Source: Microtetraspora sp. NBRC 16547 (GTDB lineage: Bacteria > Actinomycetota > Actinomycetes > Streptosporangiales > Streptosporangiaceae). Taken from it: DNA of 64,000 nt. Each line of letters opens with the position of its first letter. The first letter of the stretch is position 1. This document shows positions 53,564 through 62,677 of the stretch, in pieces. Position numbers and translations under genes: made by a program. The stretch is taken from contig NZ_BSSE01000001.1 of assembly GCF_030268965.1 (NCBI RefSeq), positions 507,796 to 571,795 of the forward strand, read 5' to 3'. The notes beneath the pieces are model-generated. The model saw only the letters and a program-made list of their open reading frames with translations, did not search any database and was not told where the DNA came from.

Positions 53564-54474
53564 TCGCGGCGGCTGTCCTGGCGGCACTCGCCCTGGCATG
53601 CGCGGTCGGCGCCTGGCGTCTGACCTCCGCGCGTTGGACGTGGCGTGCCCCTCGCACGGCCATCCTGCTGTGGCAGTCCCTCGGAGTGACGTGGGGGCTC
53701 GCCACCACCGGAGCCCTCTTCGCGTATGCCCTGGCCCCCTACGGCGCCGGGGTCGTGCACGGGCTCTCCATTATGCTCACCCGCGCCGAGTTCAACGTGC
53801 GCGAGCCGCACGACGTGATCCGGCTCTGCGCGCTGCTCAGCGGCTTCACCCTGCTCGCGGTGCTCGTGGCGGTGCTCGTCGCGGCCGGCGTGCAGACGCT
53901 CCGCGCCCAGCGCCGCCACCGCATGCTGCTCTCGCTGATCGCGAGGGACGAGCCCGCCGTGCCGGGCGTCCGCGTGGTCGACCACCCCGGCGCGGCCGCG
54001 TACTGCGTGCCGGGGCTCAAATCGCAGGTCGTGATCAGCGCGGGCACGCTCGACCTGCTCTCCCAGGACGAGCTCGACGCGATGCTCGCGCACGAGATCG
54101 CGCACGCCCGCGAGCGGCACGACCTCGTGCTGCTGCCGTTCGGCGCACTGCTCCACGCCCTCCCCTGGTCGGGCGTGGTCCGAGACGCGCAGGCGTCCGT
54201 GGCGCTGCTGATCGAGATGGCCGCCGACGACCACGCCCGCCGCTTCTGCTCTCCGAAGCGGCTGGCCACAGCGCTCCTCCGCTTCGGCGCCGCCACCGCC
54301 GTCCCGACGCCGCACGGCGCGCTCGGGGCCACGTCGGGGCAGAACGTGATGGCGCGCGTCAACCGGCTCATCAAGCCGGATCTCGACCTTCCCGCGCATG
54401 TCCGGTACGGCATCCTGGCCGCGTCCGTGGCCCTGGCCGTCTCGGCCCCGTTGCTCTGGTTGCTCCCCGCCTGA
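53560..54474 (+). CDS. M56-family (BlaR1-like) membrane metallopeptidase
   Basis: 304 residues from GTG 53560. Several membrane helices flank the zinc motif HEIAH (LDAMLAHEIAHARERHD); no C-terminal penicillin-binding sensor domain is present, as in most actinobacterial M56 partners of BlaI. It probably cleaves the repressor when induced. Confidence 0.88.
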   Translation: MIAAAVLAALALACAVGAWRLTSARWTWRAPRTAILLWQSLGVTWGLATTGALFAYALAPYGAGVVHGLSIMLTRAEFNVREPHDVIRLCALLSGFTLLAVLVAVLVAAGVQTLRAQRRHRMLLSLIARDEPAVPGVRVVDHPGAAAYCVPGLKSQVVISAGTLDLLSQDELDAMLAHEIAHARERHDLVLLPFGALLHALPWSGVVRDAQASVALLIEMAADDHARRFCSPKRLATALLRFGAATAVPTPHGALGATSGQNVMARVNRLIKPDLDLPAHVRYGILAASVALAVSAPLLWLLPA

Positions 54475-54508
54475 CCTCTCCCCTGCTTGCAGGTGTTTCT
54501 CGTCGAGT

Positions 54509-54531
54509 TTGCAATTGCAAGCAGTTCGTGT
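54509..54531. promoter_or_regulatory. TTGCAATTGCAA palindrome and TTGCAAGCAGTTCGTGT motif before the HTH gene
   Basis: A perfect 12-bp palindrome (54509-54520) overlaps a 17-bp motif (54515-54531) that matches the cbiM promoter motif at 14104-14120 in 14 of 17 positions. Likely operator, either of this HTH protein or of Nur. Confidence 0.5.
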
Positions 54532-54545
54532 GCAGACTAGAGGGT

Positions 54546-54986
54546 ATGGAACTACCGAAGGTCGGCTCCATCGGCGAGTACATCCGCCAGCAGCGGCAGC
54601 AGGCGAAGATCTCTCTGCGCCAGCTCGCCGCGCAGGCGGGGATCTCGAATCCTTATCTGAGCCAGGTCGAGCGCGGCCTGCGCAAGCCGAGCGCGGAGAT
54701 CCTGAACCAGATCGCCAAGGGTCTGCACATCTCGGCGCAGGCGCTGTACGTGCAGGCCGGGCTGATCGAGGATCGCGAGCCGGACAGCGATGTGCTGACC
54801 GCGATCCGGGCCGACGTCACCATCACCGAGCGGCAACGCCAGGTGTTGATCGACATTTACGAGTCGTTCCGCAAGGAGAACCGTGCAGGGAGTCCGGAGG
54901 CCCAGCCGTCGCAACCGGCTGAGCCCCCGCCTGGTGACGCGGTTCATACGGAGAACACCGCCACACCGGATTCCAAGGAAGGTTAA
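54546..54986 (+). CDS. XRE-family HTH regulator (Rv0474-like)
   Basis: 146 residues from ATG 54546. One Cro/CI HTH (YIRQQRQQAKISLRQLAAQAGISNPYLSQVERGLRKPSAEILNQIAKGL) followed by a helical region and a Pro/Glu-rich tail. The order HTH, HbhA-like, DUF2516 matches Rv0474-Rv0475-Rv0476 of M. tuberculosis. It starts close behind a palindromic TTGCAA operator, so it may regulate itself and the HbhA-like gene 3 bp downstream. Confidence 0.88.
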   Translation: MELPKVGSIGEYIRQQRQQAKISLRQLAAQAGISNPYLSQVERGLRKPSAEILNQIAKGLHISAQALYVQAGLIEDREPDSDVLTAIRADVTITERQRQVLIDIYESFRKENRAGSPEAQPSQPAEPPPGDAVHTENTATPDSKEG

Positions 54987-54989
54987 CCG

Positions 54990-55418
54990 ATGACTCTCAC
55001 CACCGAAGTCAAGAAGATCACCGAATCCAAGCCGTTCTACGCGGTCGCGGGCGCCGGCGACTACGCCGTGGAGAAGCTGCGCGAGCTGCCCGACCAGCTC
55101 CAGAAGCTGCAGGCCCGCAGGGGCGAGCTGCGCGAGACCGCGAAGGACATCCCGGTGAAGGCCCGCGAGTACGCCACGACGTTCCAGGACAAGGCCGAGG
55201 CCGTCGCCAAGGACTTCCCGAGCAAGGCTCGCGAGTACGCCGACACGGCCGCCAGCCGGTTCACCGAGCTGTACGAGGAGCTCGCCGTGCGCGGCCGCAA
55301 GATCGTCAGCAAGGTGAGCGGCGAGGCCGCGATGGAGCTCGAAGAGGTCTCCAAGTCCGCCGGGGCCGCCTCCACCGAGCGGAAGCCCAGCCGTCCTCGC
55401 GCCACGCCCAAGGCCTGA
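54990..55418 (+). CDS. HbhA-like coiled-coil protein
   Basis: 142 residues. An amphipathic helical region (residues 20-115) with KLRELPDQLQKLQARRGELRET and YATTFQDKAEAVAKDFPSKAREYADTAASRF, then a Lys/Pro/Ala-rich tail (ERKPSRPRATPKA) like the heparin-binding tail of mycobacterial HbhA but much shorter. It starts 3 bp after the HTH gene. In mycobacteria HbhA is a surface adhesin and binds lipid inclusions; a role here is inferred. Confidence 0.78.
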   Translation: MTLTTEVKKITESKPFYAVAGAGDYAVEKLRELPDQLQKLQARRGELRETAKDIPVKAREYATTFQDKAEAVAKDFPSKAREYADTAASRFTELYEELAVRGRKIVSKVSGEAAMELEEVSKSAGAASTERKPSRPRATPKA

Positions 55419-55687
55419 GACGCCGCCTGAGACGCCGCCTGAGATGCCGCGACGCAGGCCCGCCACCGGCTCCGGCCGGGTGCGGGCCCGCGCCATGTCC
55501 GCCTTCGACCCGCCCCGGGATCGCCGGCCGGACCGGCGGCCCGACCGGCAACCCGACCAGCGGCCCGACCGGCGGCCGGGCCGACGCTGATCTGCGGTCG
55601 AATCGGCGGTTGGGCGGGCGGCGCCCGGCACGTCCCGTACCCCACTAGTCTGGGGGCGACAGAGACCGTGACCGCCTGGGAGAGTCC

Positions 55688-56029
55688 ATGTTCGGCCCCG
55701 TCAACAACATCCTCAGTCTCATCTTCTGGCTGCTGTCCATCGGGGCCTTCATCCTGTCGATCTCGGCGCTGATCCACGCGGTCCGCATCCCCTCGCGCGC
55801 CTTCCAGGCGGCGGGCAAGCAGACCAAGCAGCTGTGGATGATCATCCTGGGACTGGCGACACTGTTCACGTTCGCCGCCGCGGTCAACTACTTGGGCATA
55901 GGGATGGGCATGCCGGGCCTCCTCACCATCCTCTCGGTCATCGCGTCCGGCGTGTATCTCGCCGACGTGAAGCCCGCGGTCAACCAGTACCGCGGTGGCG
56001 GCAACCAGGGCCCGTACGGCCCCTGGTGA
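55688..56029 (+). CDS. DUF2516-family membrane protein (Rv0476-like)
   Basis: 113 residues from ATG 55688 (GGGAG 5 nt upstream). Three hydrophobic helices (IFWLLSIGAFILSISALIHAV, LWMIILGLATLFTFAAAVNYL, GLLTILSVIASGVYLADV) with the YRGGGNQGPYGPW end typical of DUF2516. Function unknown; it follows the HbhA-like gene after a 269-bp gap that holds CGGCCCGACCGG-type repeats. Confidence 0.85.
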   Translation: MFGPVNNILSLIFWLLSIGAFILSISALIHAVRIPSRAFQAAGKQTKQLWMIILGLATLFTFAAAVNYLGIGMGMPGLLTILSVIASGVYLADVKPAVNQYRGGGNQGPYGPW

Positions 56030-56047
56030 TCTGGATAGCCCCGGCCT

Positions 56048-56815
56048 TCAGGACGAGTGCGAGCCCCAGGACCACTCCGGGCCGGTCAGGGCTGAAGGGG
56101 CCGCCGAGTCACCGGCGAGACCCCGCGCCCGCAGGGTCCCCGCGAGCCAGTGCGCCAGCCTCAGGTGCCCGTACAGCGTGGGGTGGACGCCGTCGGACAG
56201 GAGCACCCTGGACCGGTCGCCCTTGATCCACTGCTGGGGCAGCGGGTCGAGGAAGGGCACCCCCGCCAACCAGGCCGCGCCCGCGATGGCGTCCCTGGTG
56301 CGGTAGGCCGCCTGCGGCGCGGTGTCGATCCAGATGGGGCCGACAAGCACGATCTTGGCCAGCGGCCAGCGTTCCCTGACCTCTCCCACAAGGCGGAGTA
56401 CGGCCTCGCGCACGGTTGAGGGCCGTGCCCGCCGGTCGTTGTGCCCGCCGGAGACGACGATCAGATCAGGGGTGGGCCGCCAGGCGAGCTGCCGGGCGAA
56501 GGACTGCTCGAACGTGCGGCCGACCCGGCCTCTGGCGACGTAGCCGGTGCCCGCGCCTCCCGCCGTGATCAGCTGCCAGCCCAGGGCCCTGGCCGTCCCC
56601 GCGGCGTACGTGTCCCACTCGGCGACCGGCCCGGAGCCGACCGTGAAGCTGTCGCCGAGGAACATCACCACCGGCGGCCTTCCCTCCGGGACCACCGCGC
56701 TGCTCTGCGCGGCGTGGCTCACCGCGTCGGCACATCCCGTGATCAGGGGGCAGATCGCCAGAACAGCGGCGGCGGAGGCCGTCAGGGGGCGCCGGACTTT
56801 CCTGGGCTCGCGCAT
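56048..56815 (-). CDS. SGNH/GDSL-family lipoprotein hydrolase
   Basis: 255 residues. Lipoprotein signal with lipobox LITGC at residues 24-28. SGNH blocks: GDSFTVGSG (nucleophile Ser), GGAGTGY, GGHND, and SDGVHPT with the catalytic Asp and His. Likely an extracytoplasmic esterase or acyl-hydrolase; substrate unknown. Convergent with the DUF2516 gene. Confidence 0.88.
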   Translation of the reverse strand: MREPRKVRRPLTASAAAVLAICPLITGCADAVSHAAQSSAVVPEGRPPVVMFLGDSFTVGSGPVAEWDTYAAGTARALGWQLITAGGAGTGYVARGRVGRTFEQSFARQLAWRPTPDLIVVSGGHNDRRARPSTVREAVLRLVGEVRERWPLAKIVLVGPIWIDTAPQAAYRTRDAIAGAAWLAGVPFLDPLPQQWIKGDRSRVLLSDGVHPTLYGHLRLAHWLAGTLRARGLAGDSAAPSALTGPEWSWGSHSS

Positions 56816-57221
56816 GACACCTCTGGGGCTTGACGTCCTCCCGCGGCCGGGAAGGCGGGGATTTCAGCGATTCGAGCGATTCCAGCGGCCGGCCTTCCGG
56901 TCGGGCCCGCCGGTCGGGAGTTCACCGGCCGGGCGTTCCCGAACCCTCCCATGCGGGCGACGGCACGCCCTGCCGCGCCTGGACGAGACCGGCACGTCCC
57001 GCGTGGCCGTCGCGGAACGACCAGGCCCGAAGTTTATCCAGCGGGGTGCGACCCGCCCCGCCGATCAGGGGATTCCGCTCCCGGGCCAGGGACCGTCGCG
57101 GGCTGTCGCCGTACCGGATGGGGTGGATTTCTCCGGAAATCCACTGCCGTCCCGGCCAGATTCGGCCGAGTTTCGGCTGTGCTCTAAACCAGATTTCGGG
57201 CCGCCCATTCGGCGGGGAGCA
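56816..57221. other. 406-bp gap with the corA terminator
   Basis: No protein-like frame. GTGGATTTC (57123-57131) pairs with GAAATCCAC (57136-57144) around a 4-nt loop and should end corA transcripts. The rest is CGGCCGG-rich and may hold the promoter of the GDSL gene. Confidence 0.55.
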
Positions 57222-58193
57222 TCAGAGCCAGTCGCGCCTGCGGAACGACCGGTACAGCAGGGCCGACACCAGCACGATGAGGAACGTGGACACCCAGAAC
57301 CCCCAGGCCCGCTCGAACCCGGGGAACGGGAGGTTCTGCCCGTAGAAGCCAGTGATCATGGTCGGCACGGCGATGATGGCGGCCCAGCCGGTCACCCTCT
57401 TCATGATCAGATTGAGCCGGTTGCCCTGCATGGTCAGATGCGCTTCACGGATGTTGGCGATGAGATCCCGAAGGGAGTCGGTCCACTCGGTGACCCGCAA
57501 CACGTGGTCGTACACGTCCTGGAAGTAGGGGAGCATCGCGCCGTCGACGAACTCGCCGTTCCGTCGCAGCAGCGTGTTCACGACCTCGCGCATCGGCATG
57601 ACGATCCGGCGGAGGAGCGCCAGGCTCTTGCGCATCTCGTAGGTGCGGCGCTGCTCGGCCGGACCGATCGGACGCTCCTCGAACAGCGTCTCCTCCAGCG
57701 CCTCGACCTGCTCGTCCATGGCCTCGACGGCGTCGAAGTGGCTGTCCACCACGTAGTCGAGCAGGCCGTGGAGCAGGTAGGCGACGCCGTACCTGGCCAG
57801 GCCCGCCGAGGAGTCCCAGCGCCGGACGACCTCGTCGATCGCGAACTCCTCGGACTTGCGCACAGTGACGAGGACGTTCCCCGTGACGAACGCCGACGCC
57901 TCGGCGACGTCCAGGCGGCCGGCCTCCTGGTCGAACGCCCCGGCGTAGACGCTGAGGAACATGTGGCTGTCGTAGACGTCGAGCTTGGGACGCTGCCGGT
58001 GCGTCAGCGCGTCCTCGACGGCCAGCTCGTGCAGGCCCAGCTCCTCGCTGATCTGGGCGAGGTCCTCCTCCGTCGGCGCGCACATGTCGAACCAGACGAC
58101 CGCCGACGGATCGCCCATATGGTCGGAGACCTCCTCGACCGGGAAGTCCTCCTCCTCCAGCACCCCGTTCCGGTACAACCGCGTACGCGCCAT
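57222..58193 (-). CDS. corA: CorA-type magnesium/cobalt transporter with GQN motif
   Basis: 323 residues from ATG 58193. N-terminal cytoplasmic funnel (VWFDMCAPTEEDLAQISEELGLHELAVEDAL, RPKLDVYDSHMFL), long stalk helix, and two C-terminal TM helices (AAIIAVPTMITGFYG and FWVSTFLIVLVSALLYRSF). The selectivity motif between them is YGQN instead of the usual YGMN. A -10 TAGTCT lies 8 nt before the ATG, so the mRNA is probably leaderless. Confidence 0.9.
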   Translation of the reverse strand: MARTRLYRNGVLEEEDFPVEEVSDHMGDPSAVVWFDMCAPTEEDLAQISEELGLHELAVEDALTHRQRPKLDVYDSHMFLSVYAGAFDQEAGRLDVAEASAFVTGNVLVTVRKSEEFAIDEVVRRWDSSAGLARYGVAYLLHGLLDYVVDSHFDAVEAMDEQVEALEETLFEERPIGPAEQRRTYEMRKSLALLRRIVMPMREVVNTLLRRNGEFVDGAMLPYFQDVYDHVLRVTEWTDSLRDLIANIREAHLTMQGNRLNLIMKRVTGWAAIIAVPTMITGFYGQNLPFPGFERAWGFWVSTFLIVLVSALLYRSFRRRDWL

Positions 58194-58253
58194 GACGTCA
58201 CAGACTAGCGAGCCCGACATCGGGACAAAGGAGGACCGATAAGGTGCTGGCTC

Positions 58254-59867
58254 ATGGTGGATCTCGCTCGCCGGATCGGTCTGGCAGTCCTGTTCGCGGT
58301 CCTCGCGCTCGGCGCGTTCGGCACTCCCGCGCACGCGGACCGGGTGTCGGTGACCAAGGACGACGTGACCATGGAGCTGCGCAAGAACGGCGTGCTGCAC
58401 GTCGTGGAGAAGATCACGCTCTCCGGCGCTCCGCTGCGCCGGACGCTGCCTACGCGGACGCGCTACGACGACGGCAACGACCGCGTCTACCGCATCTCCA
58501 ACCTCAGGGGCGCCTCCTTCGACGGCGATACGATCACCTTCCTCGACAGCGGCACGGTGGAGTACGACGTGACCGGCGCCGTCACACCCCTCAGCGGCGG
58601 CGAGGAGCTGCGCTGGTCCGCGGTGGCGGGACCGGCCGAGCATGTGACGGTGTCGGTGAGCGGCCCCGGCCGGGCGGAGAACCTCTCCTGCTTCGCCGGC
58701 GAGCCGGCCTCGGCGGTCGGCTGCACCGGCGCCTCGATCGACGAGACCGGGGCGACCGTCACGTTCGAGCAGCAGGGGTTGCGGGACAACGAGGTGCTGA
58801 CGATCGTCGTCGGCTACCCGAAGGGCGCGACGGGCGCAGGGCCGATCCTCGAGCACCGGTTCGAGCTGGCCAACGCGTTCACCCTGGACGCCGTGACCGG
58901 CGGCGCGCTGGCGCTGCTGCTGCTCCTGCTCGGCGGGGGCGTCGGGCTGCTCTACTGGACGCGCGGCCGGGACGCCCGGGTGGTCGGGGCCCAGTCCGGC
59001 GTGGTCATCGGGCACCGGAACGGCCAGTTCACGCCCCCGGACGACGTGCGGCCGGGCCAGATCGGCACACTGATCGACGAGCAGGCCGACGTGATCGACG
59101 TGACCGCCACCATCGTGGACCTCGCCGTCCGCGGCTACCTCAGGATCGACGAGCAGCCCCGGCAGGCGTACGACGCCCCTGACTGGCTCCTGGTCAGGTT
59201 GCCCTCAGCCCCGGTCGACTCCCTGCTCCCCTACGAGCGCGCGCTCTACGACTCCGTCTTCGACGGACGGGACGCCGTACTGCTGTCGCAGTTGCGCGGG
59301 TCGTTCACCGCCGGGCTCAGCAAGGTCCGGGACGAGCTCTACCGGGACGTGGTGACCCAGGGCTGGTTCGCCCGGCGGCCCGACTCGGTCAGGACCCACT
59401 GGACGACCGTGGGCGTCGCGGCGACCTTCCTGGGCGTCGCGGCGACGGTGGCGCTCGCCTGGTTCACGACGTACGCGCTGCTGGGCCTCGCGCTGATCAT
59501 CGCGGGAGCCGCGCTGGCCGTGGGAGGCCAGTACATGCCCGCGAAGACTGCCAAGGGCGCGGGGGCGCTCGCCCGCACGCTCGGCTTCCGCGAGCATCTC
59601 GCCACCGGGGAGATCGGGGACATCCCCCCGGCGCAGCGGATCGAGCTGTTCTCCCGCTATCTGCCGTACGCGGTGGTCTTCGACAGCGTGGACCGGTGGG
59701 CCCGCGTGGTGGCCACCATCCACGGCGACGGCCGCCCGGCGGACAACCTGTACTGGTACCAGGGCCCGGCGGAATGGGACCTGTCGAAGTTCGCCGACTC
59801 GATGCGGACCTTCACAATGACGACCTCCGGCGCGATCTCCGCCGCGCGCCTGTTCCGCTCGTTCTAG
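58254..59867 (+). CDS. DUF2207-family membrane protein
   Basis: 537 residues from ATG 58254. A signal peptide (LAVLFAVLALGAFGTPAHA) precedes the extracytoplasmic DUF2207 domain (about 30-200, VTMELRKNGVLHVVEKITL), a TM helix (ALALLLLLLGGGVGLLYW), a cytosolic or linker part (PPDDVRPGQIGTLIDEQADVIDVTATIVDLAVRGYL, the family signature), two more TM helices (about 380-430) and a terminal RSF motif. Function unknown. TAAGGT ends 8 nt before the start. Confidence 0.88.
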   Translation: MVDLARRIGLAVLFAVLALGAFGTPAHADRVSVTKDDVTMELRKNGVLHVVEKITLSGAPLRRTLPTRTRYDDGNDRVYRISNLRGASFDGDTITFLDSGTVEYDVTGAVTPLSGGEELRWSAVAGPAEHVTVSVSGPGRAENLSCFAGEPASAVGCTGASIDETGATVTFEQQGLRDNEVLTIVVGYPKGATGAGPILEHRFELANAFTLDAVTGGALALLLLLLGGGVGLLYWTRGRDARVVGAQSGVVIGHRNGQFTPPDDVRPGQIGTLIDEQADVIDVTATIVDLAVRGYLRIDEQPRQAYDAPDWLLVRLPSAPVDSLLPYERALYDSVFDGRDAVLLSQLRGSFTAGLSKVRDELYRDVVTQGWFARRPDSVRTHWTTVGVAATFLGVAATVALAWFTTYALLGLALIIAGAALAVGGQYMPAKTAKGAGALARTLGFREHLATGEIGDIPPAQRIELFSRYLPYAVVFDSVDRWARVVATIHGDGRPADNLYWYQGPAEWDLSKFADSMRTFTMTTSGAISAARLFRSF

Positions 59868-59916
59868 GAGTCATCCCCCGGAGTCGTCCTCCGGAGTCAG
59901 GGTCGGCGAGGGACGC

Positions 59917-60858
59917 TCAGGGACGGCGGACGCGGACCTCGCCGACCTCCCGGCCCCCTCCCAGCAGGGGCGAGACGGCCAGCGCGTCGAACTCCGGGGC
60001 GTCCAGGCCGAGGGCGCGGAGAGCGGCCACGGTCACGGGCACCCGCGCCCTGCCGCCGCCGTCCTCGATCTTGACGGCGGCGGCGCGGCCGTCCGTGAAG
60101 GCGACCGCGTCGAAAGCCTCCGCGCCGGCCTTCACCATGAGGCCGGGCACCGCGCGCATCAGCGCCGCCTCGGGCCGTGCCGTACCGCTGGTCCATTCGG
60201 GATGGGCGCGCATGGCATCGGCGATCCGGCGCTCGGGGGTGCCCTCGTCGGCGAGCGTGAGCCGCCGGAAGGCACGCACCACGCCCACCATGGAGACGAA
60301 GAACAGCGGGGCGCCGCAGCCGTCCACGCCGGTGGCCGCGACCCGCTCGCCGGTGAACTCCTCGACGGTGGAGCGGATGGCCTTCTGCAGCGGATGTCCG
60401 GGGTCGAGGTAACTCTGGACAGGCCAGCCGTTCACGACGCAGGTCGCCAGCATGGCCGCGTGCTTGCCCGAGCAGTTCATGAAGATCCTGCCGGGCTCGA
60501 CGTCCGCCCGGATCGCCCGATGCCGCGCGGCGGTGTCCTCAGGCAGGGCCTCGGGACAGCCGAGGGCGCTCTCGTCCAGCCCCGTCCCGGCCAGGATCTT
60601 CCGCACCCCCTCGACGTGGAAGTCCTCGCCCGCGTGGCTGGCGCAGGCGAGCGCGAGCAACTCGTCGTGCAGCGGGAGCCCCGACCGGACCATGCCGAGC
60701 GCCTGCAGCGGCTTCATCGAGGAACGCGGCGACACCAGGGCGGCCGTCTCGCCGTGACACATGACCGGGGACCCGGACGCGTCCACGGCGAGCACGCGTG
60801 CCCTGTGGACGGATTCCACGAACCCGGAGCGGACTACCTCGACGATCAGTTCGGACAT
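59917..60858 (-). CDS. L-asparaginase II-like (COG4448) protein
   Basis: 313 residues from ATG 60858; TACACT ends 6 nt upstream. The family signatures are visible: [64 protein letters not shown] and [14 protein letters not shown]. Actinobacterial and rhizobial proteins of this type hydrolyse asparagine and lack similarity to the E. coli enzymes. Convergent with the DUF2207 gene. Confidence 0.9.
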   Translation of the reverse strand: MSELIVEVVRSGFVESVHRARVLAVDASGSPVMCHGETAALVSPRSSMKPLQALGMVRSGLPLHDELLALACASHAGEDFHVEGVRKILAGTGLDESALGCPEALPEDTAARHRAIRADVEPGRIFMNCSGKHAAMLATCVVNGWPVQSYLDPGHPLQKAIRSTVEEFTGERVAATGVDGCGAPLFFVSMVGVVRAFRRLTLADEGTPERRIADAMRAHPEWTSGTARPEAALMRAVPGLMVKAGAEAFDAVAFTDGRAAAVKIEDGGGRARVPVTVAALRALGLDAPEFDALAVSPLLGGGREVGEVRVRRP

Positions 60859-61004
60859 ACGGCGAGTGTACGCATTCTTCAGGATTAATCCGGCAAGCCC
60901 GATCTCTTCCGGATTCCCACCCCTCGCCCCCGATGCGCTCGGCCGCACGCGGAGTCCGCCGGGCGAAAGCGGACACGAAAGCGGACATGGCAGAATGCGG
61001 GGCC

Positions 61005-61430
61005 ATGCGTGCGGTAGTGCAGCGGGTCAGCTCCGCGTCGGTGGTGGTCGACGGTCAGGTCGTGGGGGCGATCGACGAGCCCGGGCTGCTCGTCCTGGTC
61101 GCGGCGACCCACACCGACGGGCCCGCCGAGGCGGCCCGGCTCGCCGGCAAGCTCTGGGGGCTGCGCATCCTGCACGGCGAGAAGTCGTGCTCGGACATCG
61201 GCGCCCCACTGCTCGTCGTGAGCCAGTTCACACTGTACGGCGACGCCCGTAAGGGGCGGCGGCCGACGTGGCAGGCGGCCGCGCCCGGCCCGGTGGCGGA
61301 GCCGCTGGTCGAGATGGTCGTCGACGAGCTCCGGTCGCTGGGCGCACACGTGGAGACCGGAGTCTTCGGAGCCGATATGAAAGTGTCGTTGACGAATGAC
61401 GGGCCGATCACCCTACTGATCGAGGTCTGA
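61005..61430 (+). CDS. dtd: D-aminoacyl-tRNA deacylase
   Basis: 141 residues from ATG 61005. Removes D-amino acids (and glycine) from tRNA. The two active-site motifs are intact: [10 protein letters not shown] (SQxxT) and [12 protein letters not shown] (GPxT cis-Pro). CAGAAT 8 nt before the ATG is a plausible -10 of a leaderless promoter. It is divergent from the asparaginase gene. Confidence 0.94.
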   Translation: MRAVVQRVSSASVVVDGQVVGAIDEPGLLVLVAATHTDGPAEAARLAGKLWGLRILHGEKSCSDIGAPLLVVSQFTLYGDARKGRRPTWQAAAPGPVAEPLVEMVVDELRSLGAHVETGVFGADMKVSLTNDGPITLLIEV

Positions 61431-61440
61431 TCCTTTCGCG

Positions 61441-61587
61441 CCGGAGGCGGGACAAAACAACGCAGAGGGGCGCGGCGGTGACGTGAGAAGGAGCGAGCGG
61501 GCGAGGAACGAGTCCCGAGCGACGCCGAAGGTCATCGCCTCAAGGGCGCCCCTCGCCCGTCCCGCCGGAGGCGGGACAAAACAACGC
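61441..61587. repeat. 23-bp direct repeat flanking a 101-bp interval
   Basis: CCGGAGGCGGGACAAAACAA plus CGC occurs at 61441-61463 and 61565-61587. The interval contains GC-rich partial palindromes. This looks like a dispersed repeat between dtd and ygfZ. Confidence 0.65.
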
Positions 61588-61588
61588 G

Positions 61589-62623
61589 TCAGCGGATGCG
61601 ACGGCGCAGGGCGGGGTCGATCTGCACGTTGCGTCCCGCGTCCGGTGGGACGACGACCTCCTGCGTCGCGGCCACGCCGCCCGCGAGCAGGACCGAGTCC
61701 ACCGGGACGGTGCGCTTCACGACGGCCAGCGCGATCGGGCCCAGCTCGTAGTGGCGGGCGGCCGAGCCGACGAAGCCGATCTGCCCCGCCGCCTCCGGCG
61801 TCCCGTCCGCCTCCGCGCGCGGCGTCACCGGGTCGCCGTGCGCCGGCAGGGTGTCCACGCTGCCGTCCAGGTGCAGGAAGACCAGCCGGCGCGGCGGATG
61901 GCCCAGGTTGTGGACGCGGGCGACCGTCTCCTGGCCGCGGTAGCAGCCCTTGCCGAGATGCACCGCCTCCCCGATCCAGCCCACCTCGTGCGGGATCGTC
62001 TTGTGGTCGGTGTCGAATCCGAGGCGGGGCGCGTGCGCCTCGATGCGCAGCGCCTCGTAGGCCCACAGCCCGGCCGGGCGGAGCCCGAGGTCCACCGCCA
62101 CGGTCGCCAGCCGTACGCGCGGGATCAGCAGGTCGCCGCCGATCACGACGGTCCCCTCGGGCAGTCCGTCCGGCAGGCGTACGGCACCGCCCGGGGCGGC
62201 GACGGAGACGACGGCGTAGTCGGAGGTCACATCGGCGACCTCCACCCGCAGCATGAACCGCATCTTCTCCAGGAAGGCGACCAGTTCGGCGGCGGTGCCC
62301 GGTTCGACGTGCGCCCAGACCGCCTCACCGTCGTCAACCAGGACGAGATGGTGCTCGACCCGGCCCTGCGCGTCGAGGAACAGCGTCTCGGCGGGGCTGC
62401 CGGGCGCGAGGTTGTCGAGCTTCTGCGAGGTCAGGCTGTTGAGCCAGCTCAGCCGGTCGGGACCCGAGATGCGGACGACCTCGCGGTCGCTCCGGTCCAC
62501 GACGGCCTGACCGATCGCGAGCGCACGCTGCTCGGCGAAGGGCTCTCCGTAATGAGCGGCGACCGTCGCGTCAGGGGCGTCCGCGGCGACGGCTCCGGGT
62601 GTGTCCAGCAAAGGGCTGCGCAT
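61589..62623 (-). CDS. ygfZ: folate-binding YgfZ-family protein (Fe-S cluster factor)
   Basis: 344 residues. GcvT-like folate-binding domain with the invariant KGCYRGQE motif near residue 225, which distinguishes YgfZ from aminomethyltransferases, plus RISGPDRLSWLNSLTSQ. Supports assembly or repair of certain Fe-S enzymes. TAGCCT ends 6 nt before the ATG. It is divergent from the fur-type gene. Confidence 0.9.
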   Translation of the reverse strand: MRSPLLDTPGAVAADAPDATVAAHYGEPFAEQRALAIGQAVVDRSDREVVRISGPDRLSWLNSLTSQKLDNLAPGSPAETLFLDAQGRVEHHLVLVDDGEAVWAHVEPGTAAELVAFLEKMRFMLRVEVADVTSDYAVVSVAAPGGAVRLPDGLPEGTVVIGGDLLIPRVRLATVAVDLGLRPAGLWAYEALRIEAHAPRLGFDTDHKTIPHEVGWIGEAVHLGKGCYRGQETVARVHNLGHPPRRLVFLHLDGSVDTLPAHGDPVTPRAEADGTPEAAGQIGFVGSAARHYELGPIALAVVKRTVPVDSVLLAGGVAATQEVVVPPDAGRNVQIDPALRRRIR

Positions 62624-62677
62624 GCCTCAAGGCTATTGCCGCCCGCCGCTGTCGCGCGCCGCGGGAGCCGTACGGGA

